A DNA stretch of 64,000 bases from Lycium barbarum (Eukaryota; Streptophyta; Magnoliopsida; Solanales; Solanaceae): positions 87,558,543 through 87,622,542 of the forward strand of contig NC_083346.1 in the NCBI RefSeq assembly GCF_019175385.1, given 5' to 3'. Below, piece after piece: positions 46,527 through 57,480 of this stretch. A program made the position numbers and the translations under genes. How positions within the stretch are numbered: position 1 is the first letter of the stretch; the number at the start of each line of letters is the position of its first letter. Under the pieces are notes generated by a model. That model was not told the DNA's origin, made no database searches, and saw only the letters and a list, made by a program, of their open reading frames with translations.

Positions 46527-48774
46527 TGTTATACCCCATATTTTTATATGTCGAATTATTCGCAAAGGAATCGACGTGAGTTAAAAGCGGACCCCCCCCC
46601 CCCCCCTCCCGGACACGGAATAGGAACCCTTAATTTTTAATTTCTAAATTTGAATTATTGTTATAAATTTTATTGTGTAAAATATTATTATCGGAGATTA
46701 GGAATTAATTAATGGTGCTTAAATAATTAAGTGGAAATTTGTAATGTATTAATTAATTAAATTAATTAAATAAGTGGGCCCCACCCGATTTATATATATA
46801 AAAAAAGAGACAAAACATCACATTGCGTGACACCTTAGGGTGCACGTGTAGTGAATAGAGGAATCACATATTTGGCATCAAAAAGGATGAAAGTATCATT
46901 CTTTGCAAATCATTCAACAACAAAGCACATAATTTTTCAAAAAAAAAACAACAACAAGAAGAGCTTTCGGCCAAATTGATTTGAACCAAGAGTTGAGAGG
47001 TTGAGGAAGGAGTTTTGAGATTGCACGGGTTTAAGTCGCGTCATAATTGTTGTTATCATGGGTTATGTGGCGAAAGGGTTAGGAAGTAGAGTTGAAGTTA
47101 TGTTGATATGAACATGTTGTTGTTCTCGTTGAATTGAAGGAGTTGGAAATATAAAGGTATCCATATATTGTTGTTGGTATTTCTGGGTCAACAGGAGAGC
47201 AACTGAAAATTTAGGATAGGTGAACATATAGGGGGAGTGCTGCCGGATTTTTGCTAAATTTTTATATAATAGAAAACCCTAAACGAGAATATATATATAA
47301 ACTGAAATGTTGGTCCTAAAGAAGAATGGGCTATATATTTGCGCACTGGAAAATGTAGTTACTAACGATAACGTTACTTTTATATAAATAGGCTAAAAGA
47401 GCGACGAAGCGAAAAGGATTCAGGATTAGTCGCTGACAGGTATGTAAAGCTGTCCCTTCTTTTTTTTGGCATGTCTTAGACTTAAGTGATGACTGATATG
47501 AACTTTGGGGTAATTCCATTCATAAGCCTTAAGTGATATTTACTATTCTTATTCACTTCTTGATATTAAAATTCTCAAGTGATTGAGCCTTCCTCTTCAG
47601 TTTCTGTACTATGGATAACTGTCGATACATAAGCTCCTATTCTAAGGAACTCTGTAATAACTAATGTCTAGACTTCTATAAATTGTTTTATATGATCTTG
47701 ATACATGGTTATGACTTCTAAGTCCCTTGATATATTCCATACTGACATTCGAGGGATACTTGATAGGATTGTCGCTATTAATACTCAAGTGTTAACCTTT
47801 TCTTCTTATTCTGTTTGAGTCTTGATAATGATTTAAATTGCATATGGTTTCTCACTACTCTGCTCGTGCATGCCTCAATATATCTTTCACCGAGTCCCGG
47901 GCCGGGTATGTTATCGTGCATAGTTTCACTGCATTGTTCACCGAGTCCCTCACTAGAGGGCCGGGTACGGTATATATATATGATGATATGATGATATGAT
48001 GACATGTTATGGCGGCCAGGAGGGCATATGATGACTTTATTCACCGAGTCCCTCACTAGAGGGCCATGTACGGTATATATGTATATGATATATGATATTG
48101 ACACGCATGATTTATGTTTCAAAGGCAAGCGTTTTGGTATTCTGAACATTGTACTTGTTTCCTGTACTCCTCATTTCAGTTATGATCCTTTACTGTATTT
48201 CATGCTTTACATGCTCGGTATATATTCCGTACTGACCCCCTTTCTTCGGGGGGGGGGGGGGGGGGCTGCGTTTCATGCCCGCAGGTGCAGACACTTGCTT
48301 TGGTGATCCGACAGCGTAGGATTCCCTTTCTGCTGTCTTGGAGAGCTCCGTCGTTCCGGAGCCTAGATTTTTGTACAGACTTCCTGCTATGTATATATAC
48401 ATGTATATGTTTTTGTCCAGGGGTACGACGGGGCCCTGTCCTGTCATATGTTACTGTTAATACTCTTAGAGGTCTGTAGACATGTATGTGGGTTGTATTT
48501 CGATGTGGTCAGCCGTGTACATGATCATTATGTGTGTTCCATCGCTATAGCAGCCTTGCCGGCTTGCATATATTGTCATATTGTTGTGGCAGCCTTGTCG
48601 GCTTGCGTAATGTTTTGATGTGTAGTGCAGCCTTGTCGGCTTGCGTAGTATAATAACATGTATAGTGGCAGCCTCGTCGGCTTGCGTATGTGAATATGAT
48701 GCGATAATGTTGACAGGTACGTACGGGTGTCCAGCTCGGGCACTAGTCATGGCCCACGGGGCTGGGTCGTGACA
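46527..48774 (+). mobile_element. Middle LTR of the tandem array
   Basis: 2,248 bases from TGTTATACCCC to GGGTCGTGACA. It holds a run of 15 C near its start (46592-46606), a run of about 18 G at 48248-48265, the shared box with TTTCATGCCCGCAGG (about 48216-48290) and four 39-bp repeats. Compared with the last LTR it has an extra block of about 65 bases near 48150-48215. Confidence 0.93.
48550..48686 (+). repeat. 39-bp repeat in LTR, four copies
   Basis: Four units, each beginning GCAGCCTTGTCGGCTTGCGTA-like, with AT-rich spacers. The same four occur in the last LTR at 55492-55630. Confidence 0.85.
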
Positions 48775-48778
48775 AAAG

Positions 48779-48790
48779 TGGTATCAGAGC
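48779..48790 (+). promoter_or_regulatory. Primer-binding site of the array element
   Basis: TGGTATCAGAGC, four bases after the middle LTR, identical to the initiator-Met complement. It shows that the middle LTR serves as a 5' LTR for the unit to its right. Confidence 0.93.
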
Positions 48791-48830
48791 AGTTCATCCT
48801 CGGAGTATCTACATACCGTGTCTAGTAGAG

Positions 48831-48872
48831 TCTTGTTTATCGGTGTGTTGTGCACCACATCTATAAACAGGA
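48831..48872 (+). promoter_or_regulatory. Leader hairpin with GTGCAC loop, array element
   Basis: Same hairpin as at 21329-21370, with one stem change (GGTGTG for GATGTG) that keeps pairing through a G-U pair. It lies 40 bases after the primer site. Confidence 0.7.
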
Positions 48873-48991
48873 GGCTACATGACATTTAGGGTGTCATCTT
48901 TCCTTCTGTCTTAGATCGTGCGATAGAGCTTGAACCTAGGAAAGATTGTTTCTAACCTCTTTTCCTGTAGGTAGGTGCAGATTTGCGAGAG

Positions 48992-49309
48992 ATGAAGAGG
49001 CCAGCTTCAGATAGCGGGGGTGTTAAGAAGGCCCTTAGGGTAAATTCGGGACCTCAAGCTCCAGGATCGAGTAGGAGGAGCCTCAGTTATTCTATCGAGA
49101 CTGATCCCTCGGAGGATCCAGCGAGAATTCCTCTAGAGTTTTTGATATCCAGGGAGGCGGTCCCTGAAGCCATACCAGTTGCTCCTATGGCAGGGCACCA
49201 CGTCAGACCGGCTACCCCGGTAAGTGTTATAGATTATTCCAGCCCCCTGTCCTGGTCATCGGTAAACCAGGAGTTGCCCAGTTATCTACATCCCCTCGAG
49301 TTCAGATGA
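48992..49309 (+). CDS. Acidic ORF of the gag-less array element
   Basis: 105 codons, first ATG after the leader, at MKRPASDSGG. It aligns with the ORF at 21559-22089: basic KKALR patch, IETDPSEDPARIPLEFL, PVAPMAGHHVR, YSSPLSWSSVNQELPSYL. It ends early where the relative continues with a Gly/Asp/Ser-rich tail; the following DNA (to about 49400) still spells that tail in another frame, so a frameshift has shortened it. It has no Gag zinc knuckle or capsid motif. Function unknown; it occupies the place of gag. Confidence 0.55.
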   Translation: MKRPASDSGGVKKALRVNSGPQAPGSSRRSLSYSIETDPSEDPARIPLEFLISREAVPEAIPVAPMAGHHVRPATPVSVIDYSSPLSWSSVNQELPSYLHPLEFR

Positions 49310-50726
49310 AGAAGACGATGAAGGTCAGACAAGTAGGTGGCGGACAAACGATGACGAGGAGCACACTTCACCTTCTAGATCGCCGGATCAGACTAGAGAC
49401 TGATCGACTACAGGTATATGAGGCCTTATCGAAATTTCCTATGTATGTGCGTTTGTTATAGATTGTTACCTAATAGCGGCAAGCGAAAATCAAAGGAGTC
49501 AACAACCAAGTATTTATGAGTAACAGTGACCAAGGCGTTCCTACTCGTGGGAATTTTGAAATCTAGGATGGAAAATAGTTGTACATACAGGTGAAAGTTG
49601 GATACCAAGGGAACATAACGAGAATTTATATATACGTAATGGCAAATTGGCCATCATTATGGTGAGTTATGGTAAGTATAGTAAGGAAACGGGTTGAATG
49701 TATATATCGCAGATAAGTCCAGTTAGAAAGTGTGCACAGAAGAAGCTAAAGGTATGTTTGAAACCTGCAGTTAAAGATGGAAAGGGAAAATGAACAGGAA
49801 AGAGTGACAGGTATAGTTTGTGTTGGATATACGAGGCAATTTTGTTATTTTCATCTTGTGATTGATATAGGAAGCCCTGTGCGGCTACGATACGATATAA
49901 TATATGTGTGTGTTGGCCCTGTGAGGCGTTGTTGGTATTTCCTGCGTGCAGGTTTTGAGATAGTAAGAAATACAGAGGAAACTCTGCTAAAATTCTCTGA
50001 GAATTAACAAGAAAGTGACGTATAAGTTCGTAATATTTTTGGAAAGTCGCGTCAATGGTAATGATAAGCTTTGGATAAGTCGCAAGTACGTTTGACTTTG
50101 AGAGATAAAGCGTAACCGGTGAATTGATGGTAATAGTAATTATGAGGTCGATATCAATATGGTAGAAAGAAATGCTAGGATAATTTGGAAGGGTTTGTGA
50201 TACTAAGAGATGATTTAGAAAGGGCAGGTAAAATCCTAACAGAATGTTATATTGAGGTATCGACTGAACTAATAAGCAGGGGTAAATTACGATGAGTTTA
50301 TAGTTAAAAGAAGAAATGGTATGATTGAGACAAGAGTGCGGGGGAGGGAGAATTATGACAAACACGAATGTATTGATAAGATAGCTTGTGAGATACTAAG
50401 GGTAAGATTGACTAAAGGTTAAGTGTGCCTACACCACAGAATGTAATTATACCATAGTAAGAATCGTGAATAAGGCCAAGAAGTGTTACACTATAGGATT
50501 GATTACGAACAAGATATTACGTGAATATAACAAGGATTGTCATAGGAATGAGTAAAGCCTGGTGAGGAGGCGATTAAAGGATATGACGTGATTTATGTGA
50601 CTAAGGTATAAAGACAAATATGACATGGAAAAGAAGAGTATAGGATGAATAAGAAAGATTTATAAAGTTCTATAAGGAAAGCTCAGAATAAAGGGTATGC
50701 GGTGACGGAAATGAAAGCGAGCACAT
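49310..50726 (+). other. Non-coding region in place of gag and protease
   Basis: 1.4 kb between the acidic ORF and RT. I see no Gag, zinc knuckle or protease motif in any frame. The 232-codon minus-strand frame at 49667-50365 has no recognisable motif and is probably chance. The part at 49871-49995 matches 22358-22500 in the non-autonomous element. Confidence 0.6.
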
Positions 50727-53492
50727 GAAAATGAGGATGGGTCGCTGCGAATGTGTATTAATTATAGGCAGCTGATCAAGGTGACAATAAAGAATAGATA
50801 TCCCCTCCCCAGAATTGATGATCTATTTTAACAGTTGCAGGGTGCTAAGTGTTTCTCAAGGATAGACTTACGGTCAGGCTACCACCAGGTGTAAGTAAGG
50901 GAGACAGATATTCCTAAGACTGCATTCAGGACTCGATACGGGCATTATGAGTTTAGAGTGATGTCTTTTGGGCTGAACAATGCTCCAGTAGTGTTTATGG
51001 ATCTAATGAACCGAGTGTTCAAGCCATTCCTTGACCTGTTCGTGATTGTATTTATTGATGATATCCTGGTCTATTCACGACCAGAGGAGGAACACGCGGA
51101 TCATCTGAGGACAGTACTTAGAGTGCTCCAGCACCAGAAGTTGTATGCTAAGTTCTCTAAATGTGAATTCTGGTTGACTTCAGTTGCATTCCTGGGGCAT
51201 ATTATTGGAGCTGACGACATTCGGGTGGATACACAGAAGATTGAGGCGGTGAAGACCTGGCCTAGACCTACGACACCCACTGAAGTACGCAGTTTTCTGG
51301 GGCTAGCAGGGTATTACAAGAGGTTCGTAGAGAAGTTTGCCTCAATTTTAGCGCCTTTAACAAGGCTAACCTAGAAGGCAGCTAAGTTCCAGTGGACCGA
51401 TGCTTGTGAGCGGAGCTTTCAGTTGCTGAAAGATAAGTTGACTACGGCCCCAGTTCTAACTCTTCCTGAGGGACCAGATGGCTATGTCATTTATTGTGAT
51501 GCTTCCGGTGTTGGGTTAGGCTGTGTGTAGATGCAGCATGGCAAAGTTATAGCCTATGCCTCCCGACAGCTCAGAAAGCACGAAAGAAATTATCCCACTC
51601 ACGATCTGGAGTTAGCAGCGGTGATTCATGCTTTAAAAATATGGAGACATTATTTATATAGTGTGCATGTTGACATTTATACAGATCATAAGAGTCTCCA
51701 GTACATCTTTAAGCAGAAGGAGCTGAATTTGCGGCAGAGGCGATGGCTAGAGTTGCTGAAGGACTATGATGTTGACATTCTATACCACCCAGGGAAAGAA
51801 AATGTTGTAGGAGATGCACTCAGCCGTAAATCTATGGGTAGTTTGGCAGATGTACAACCAGAGCAGAGAGAGATAGTCCGTGAGATCTGCCAGTTAGCTA
51901 ATCTTGGAGTCCATTTGGCTGATTCTGATAATGGCAGGGTTTCTGTTCGAGGAGTTGCTGAGTCCTCTATCATAGAAGAGATAAAGAAACACTAGTACGA
52001 GGACCCTATTCTTGTACATCATAGAGATGCAACTCTTCAAAAGGAAGAAACCCCATTCGAGATTGCACCTGACGGAGTGCTACGATACAAAGGTAGATTA
52101 TGTGTACCTGAGGTTGCGGGCTTACGACAAAAGGTTATGGGAGAGGCACACTATGCCCGTTATTCCATCCATCCAGGGTCAACGAAGATGTATCATGACC
52201 TCAGATGCTTGTATTGGTGGGATGGAATGAAGAAGGATATAGCAGAGTTTGTTGTTCAGTGTCCGAATTGTCAACAGGTTAAGATCGAGCACTAGAAGCC
52301 TGGGGGATTATTACAGGAGATAGAGATTCCGACCTGGAAATGGTAGGTAATCAGTATGGAGTTCGTCACAGGTTTACGTCGCACTCCGCGAAAATATGAC
52401 TCTATCTGGGTCATCGTTGATAGGTTGACGAAATCAGCCCACTTTCTTCCAGTCAGGACTACATATTCAGCTGAGGACTATGCCAGGTTGTACCTCAAGG
52501 AGATAGTGAGACTTCACGGGGTTCCCACAGCTATTATCCCCGACAGAGGAGCCCAGTTTACGGCTAACTTCTGGAGATCCTTCCAGGAGGGATTGGGGAC
52601 ACAAGTGAGTCTCAGCACAGCATTTCACCCTCAGACTGACGGACAGGCCGAGCGTACTATTCAGACACTACAAGATATGTTACGGGCCTGGGTTATTGAT
52701 TTTAGGGGTAGCTGGGATGATCACTTGCCACTTATTGAGTTCGCCTATAATAATAGTTACCATTCGAGTATTCAGATGGCACCGTATGAGGCCTTGTATG
52801 GGAGGAAGTGCAGATCACCTATTGGTTGGTTTGATGTTGGTGAGACTAAGTTGATAGGCCCAGATATGGTTCAACAGGTTGTTGATAAAGTAAAGATTAT
52901 TCAGGAGAGACTACTGGCAGCCCAAAGTCGGCAGAAATCATATGCAGATAATCGACGTCGACACTTAGATTTTCAGGTTGGTGACTGGGTGTTCTTGAAG
53001 GTGTCACCCATGAAGGGTGTTATGAGATTCGGCAAGAAAGGGAAGTTAAGCCCGAGATACATTGGGCCTTATCAGGTTATCCGTAAGGTAGGCTGAGTTG
53101 CCTACGAGTTACACCTACCAGCTAATTTGGAAGCAGTACATCCGATCTTCCACGTATCAATGCTTCGCAAATATATAGGCGATCCTTCTAGAGTGTTTCC
53201 CGTAGATGATATCCAGGTGACAGAGGAGTTATCCTACGAGGAGCAGCCTATAGCCATAATTGATCGGCAGATTAGGAGGTTGCGAACTAAGGACGTGGCT
53301 TCCGTCAAAGTGTTATGGCGAAACAACAACAGGGAAGAGATGACCTGGGAAGCCAAGGAGGAGATGAAGAACAAGTACCCTTACTTTTTCCCTACGCCTA
53401 CAGGTAACTTAAACTCCTCACTTGGTTATAATGATTGCCTGATAAAACTATATGTTATGACGATAAGGGAAACCCTTCCAGAATTCTTATAG
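50727..53492 (+). pseudogene. Tandem array pol copy 2 (RT to chromodomain-like tail)
   Basis: The RT begins in the [13 protein letters not shown] motif, without the linker normally preceding it, and includes [12 protein letters not shown] and the catalytic FIDDILVYS. RNase H ([23 protein letters not shown]), integrase and chromodomain-like tail follow in order. Stops at about 50831, 50892, 51372, 51528, 51993, 52293, 52344 and 53094 are all in one frame. Those at 51993 and 52293 are shared with copy 1. The integrase triad begins with Glu (SMEFVTGL) instead of Asp. The absence of the protease-RT linker shows that pol was joined to the non-coding DNA upstream by a deletion or rearrangement. Confidence 0.93.
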
Positions 53493-53511
53493 GACCTTAC
53501 AGGACCAATTC

Positions 53512-53547
53512 AACATTCGAGGACGAATTTTCTAAAGGGGGGAAGGA
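53512..53547 (+). promoter_or_regulatory. Pre-tract palindrome (one base lost) and polypurine tract
   Basis: Same as 46491-46526, but the right arm has one G-to-T change (CGAATTTT). The purine tract AAAGGGGGGAAGGA abuts the LTR at 53548. Confidence 0.85.
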
Positions 53548-55717
53548 TGTTATACCCCGTATTTTTATACGTCGAATTATTCGCAAAGGAATCGACGTGA
53601 GTTAAAAGCGGACCCCCCCCCCCCCCTCCTGGACACGGAATAGGAACCCTTAATTTTTAATTTCTAAATTTGAATTATTGTTATAAATTTTATTGTGTAA
53701 AATATTATTATCGGAGATTAGGAATTAATTAATGGTGCTTAAATAATTAAGTGGAAATTTGTAATTTATTAATTAATTAAATAAGTGGGCCCCACCGGAT
53801 TTATATATATAAAAAAAAAAAGACAAAACATCACATTGCGTGACACCTTAGGGTGCACGTGTAGTGAATAGAGGAATCACATATATGGCATCAAAAAGGA
53901 TGAAAGTATCATTCTTTGCAAATCATTCAAGAACAACGCAAACAATTTTTCAAAAAAAAAAAAACAACAAGAAGAGCTCTCGGCCAAATTGATTTGAGCC
54001 GAGAGTTGAGAGGTTGAGGAAGGAGTTTGGAGATTGCACGGGTTTAAGTCGCGTCATAATTGTTGTTATCATGGGTTATGTGGCGAAAGGTTTAGGAAGT
54101 AGAGTTGAAGTTATGTTGATATGAACATGTTGTTGTTCTCGTTGAATTGAAGGAGTTGGAAATATAAAGGTATCCATATATTGTTGTTGGTATTTCTGGG
54201 TCAACAGGAGAGCAATTGGAAATTTAGGATAGGTGAACATATAGGGGGAGTGCTGCCGGATTTTTGCTAAATTTTTAGATAATAGAAAACCCTAAACGAG
54301 AATATATATATAAACTGAAATGTTGGTCCTATAGAAGAATGGGCTATATATTTGCGCACTGGAAAATGTAGTTACTAACGATAACGTTACTTTTATATAA
54401 ATAGGCTAAAAGAGCGACGAAGCGAAAAGGATTCACGATTAGTCGCTGACAGGTATGTAAAGCTGTCCCTTCTTTCTTTTGGCATGTCTTAGACTTAAGT
54501 GATGACTGATATGAACATTGGGGTAATGCCATTCATAAGCCTTAAGTGATGTTTACTATTCTTATTCACTTCTTGATATTACAATTCTCAAGTGATTGAG
54601 CCTTCCTCTTCAGTTTCTGTACGTTGGATAACTGTCGATACATAAGCTCCTATTCTCAGGAACTCTGTAATAACTAATGTCTAGACTTCTATAAATTGTT
54701 TTATATGATCTTGATACATGGTTATGACTTCTAAGTCCCTTGATATATTCCATACTGACATTCGAGGGATACTTGATAGGATTGTCGCTATTAATACTCA
54801 AGTGTTAACCTTTTCTTCTTATTCTGTTTGAGTCTTGATAATGATTTAAATTGCATATGGTTTCTCACTACTCTGCTCGTGCATGCCTCAATATATCTTT
54901 CACCGAGTCCCGGGCCGGGTATGTTATCGTGCACAGTTTCACTGCATTGTTCACCGAGTCCCTCACTAGAGGGCCGGGTACGGTATATATATATGATGAT
55001 ATGATGATATGATGACATGTTATGGCGGCCAGGAGGGCATATGATGACTTTATTCACCGAGTCCCTCACTAGAGGGCCGAGTACGGTATATATGTATATG
55101 ATATATGATATTGACACGCATGATTTATGTTTCAAAGGCAAGCGTTTTGGTATTCTGAACATTGTACTCGGTATATATTCCGTACTGACCCCCTTTCTTC
55201 GGGGGGGCTGCGTTTCATGCCCGCAGGTGCAGACACTCGCTTTGGTGATCCGCCAGCTTAGGATTCCCTTTCTGCTGTCTTGGAGAGCTCCGTCGTTCCG
55301 GAGCCTAGATGTTGGTACAGACTTCCTTCTATGTATATATACATGTATATGTTTTTGTCCAGGGGTACGACGGGGCCCTGTCCCGTCATATGTTACTGTT
55401 AATACTCTTAGAGGTCTGTAGACATGTATGTGGGTTGTATTCCGATGTGGTCAGCCGTGTACATGATCATTATGTGTGTTCCATCGCTATAGCAGCCTTG
55501 TCGGCTTGCATATATTGTCATATTGTTGTGGCAGCCTTGTCGGCTTGCGTAATGTTTTGATGTGTAGTGGCAGCCTTGTCGGCTTGCGTAGTATAATAAC
55601 ATGTATAGTGGCAGCCTCGTCGGCTTGCGTATGTGAATATGATGCGATAATGTTGACAGGTACGTACGGGTGTCCAGCTCGGGCACTAGTCATGGCCCAC
55701 GGGGCTGGGTCGTGACA
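53548..55717 (+). mobile_element. Last LTR of the tandem array
   Basis: 2,170 bases, same termini as the middle LTR. The G run at 55201-55207 has only seven G, and a block of about 65 bases is missing, so the two LTRs differ in length by 78. It is followed by ATAGC. Confidence 0.93.
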
Positions 55718-55724
55718 ATAGCAG

Positions 55725-56300
55725 TCTCACACAATCAACGATTCCGAAATTGAACCTCGGACATCGGCCTTCTCACAATCATTCAAGTAATTTTTTTTAT
55801 CAAATATCAATTTCACACAATCAACAATTCCGAAATTGATCTTCGGACATCGGCCTTATTACAATCACTCAAGTAAAGAGTTTATTGAAATATCAGTTTA
55901 CTCAATTGATGATACCGGATCATTACCGAGTATTGGCCATGCATCATGAATGTGTGAGAATGCGGGCAATGCGTATATCAATCATCAACAATCAAGTTCA
56001 AATCACAAGTACCAACAACGGGGCACGTCAACAATGTATCATATCACAATACCAACAGTGGTATGCCAATAGTATATCAATATCACAAGTACCAACAACG
56101 AGTACGCCAACAATGTATCATATCATAATACCAACAGTGGTATGCCAAAAGTATATCAATATCATAAGTACTAACAACGGGTACGCCAACAATGTATCAT
56201 ATCACAATACCAACAGTGGTATGCCAAAAGTATATCAATATCATAAGTACCAACAACGGGTACGTCAACAATGTATCATACTTTGAATACCAACAACGAT
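55725..56300. repeat. Two tandem arrays in the LTR
   Basis: Two copies of an approximately 86-base unit (TTCCGAAATTGA, CGGACATCGGCCTT) at about 55725-55880 precede four copies of a unit of about 79 bases (AGTACCAACAACGGGTACG, CAATGTATCATATCA, ACCAACAGTGGTATGCC) at about 56004-56300. Confidence 0.8.
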
Positions 56301-57239
56301 ATATCAATCCTATCTTAGTCAAGACAATAACACAGATTCTAATATCTTCCAACTACTCTAGGCATCAAACCATCACAATGGAATAATCAAACACACATAA
56401 CGGGGTGGCTAGTCCCAACATACAACAGGGCCCAACCTAAGGCAATATCCAACCCGACTTCATAGCCGAAGGTTCACATGCTATCTCCGACATCATAATC
56501 TAAATATGTGCTTCGCTATACGAAGTCTCACCAAAGGTAAGCCATAACCTACTTGGATGGCTGAACCGCAAACACCAACAAATCACTCTATCACCTTGCC
56601 TTTCCGCTGAGCCTCAGAACCAAAGTAGTCTAAGCATAATCGAAATCTAGATTAGAAATCATTAAGAATGATACTAATATCGCTACTATTCAATCTAGGT
56701 CAATTCTAAACCTAGAAATTAGAGAAACAGGCCCACAAGGGCAAAATGGGAAATTCGGAAGTAAAATATCAAATTAAGCACTAGGTGATCATAACCCAAC
56801 CACTAATTGCTAAATTAACTAATGGATTTACCCAATTTCGAATTTGAAGTAAAACCCCCAATTTGGGTATAAACCCTAACCCTTTGATTATGAAATTCAA
56901 CACTAGAGATGGAAGATATATGATTAATAAGCTTAGATTCATCAAAATCTAATATAAACACCATCAATTTCATCATTAATACGCCTAGGGAAAAGTTCAT
57001 CAAAACCCACTTCCATCTTCCATTCCTAAGGGATTATTTAAGGAGAGGGGAAATCTATGATGATAAGGATTAATGAAATAGAAGAGGGATAGCAAGATTT
57101 ACCACCAAGAGTATTCCCAAAATATCTCCAAGAAACCTCTAGAAAAGCTCCCAAGATGAACTGCTTAGGAATAATAATTGAATCGAAAGATTTGGCGTTT
57201 TATCTCATTAAATATCCCATTCACTGGCCATCACCAAAT

Positions 57240-57480
57240 TGGAGGCACTAGACCGCTATGGCGGCACCGAATGGGGGGACCGAATTGGAGGAACGAATTA
57301 GAGGACTGAATTAGAGCTCAACATACCGCCATGGCGCCACCGAATTAAGAGACCGAATTGGAGGATAGAATTGGGAGATCGAATTGGAGGACTGACTTAG
57401 AGGTCAACATACCGCCATGGCGCCACTGAATTGTAGGCACCAGACCGCCATGGCGCCAACAAATTGGAGGCACCTGACAC
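57240..57480 (-). promoter_or_regulatory. U3 cluster of ACCGCCATGGCGC palindromes and GAATTGGAGGA repeats
   Basis: Four copies of a palindrome of ACCGCCATGGCGG type (about 57253, 57344, 57411, 57445) lie among repeated GAATTGGAGGA-like words, about 490-690 bases inside the LTR's sense start and upstream of an AT-rich core-promoter-like stretch. It is equivalent in position to the clusters in elements 1 and 2. Confidence 0.55.

Larger units (their letters stand above)
44561..55717 (+). mobile_element. Tandem gypsy array sharing its middle LTR
   Basis: The order is pol end, LTR (46527-48774), primer site, acidic ORF, non-coding region, pol, LTR (53548-55717). The segment 44561-48774 is repeated at 51582-55717. 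The array is thus two elements joined through one LTR, with the left one cut at 44560. This is the product expected from unequal recombination between LTRs of two copies. No gag or protease is present in the complete unit. Purine tract and pre-tract palindrome lie before both LTRs. Confidence 0.9.

Noticed and set aside
49667..50365. 232-codon minus-strand open frame in the array element
   Set aside because: Antisense to the element, no motif, and the corresponding region of the non-autonomous element has no such frame.
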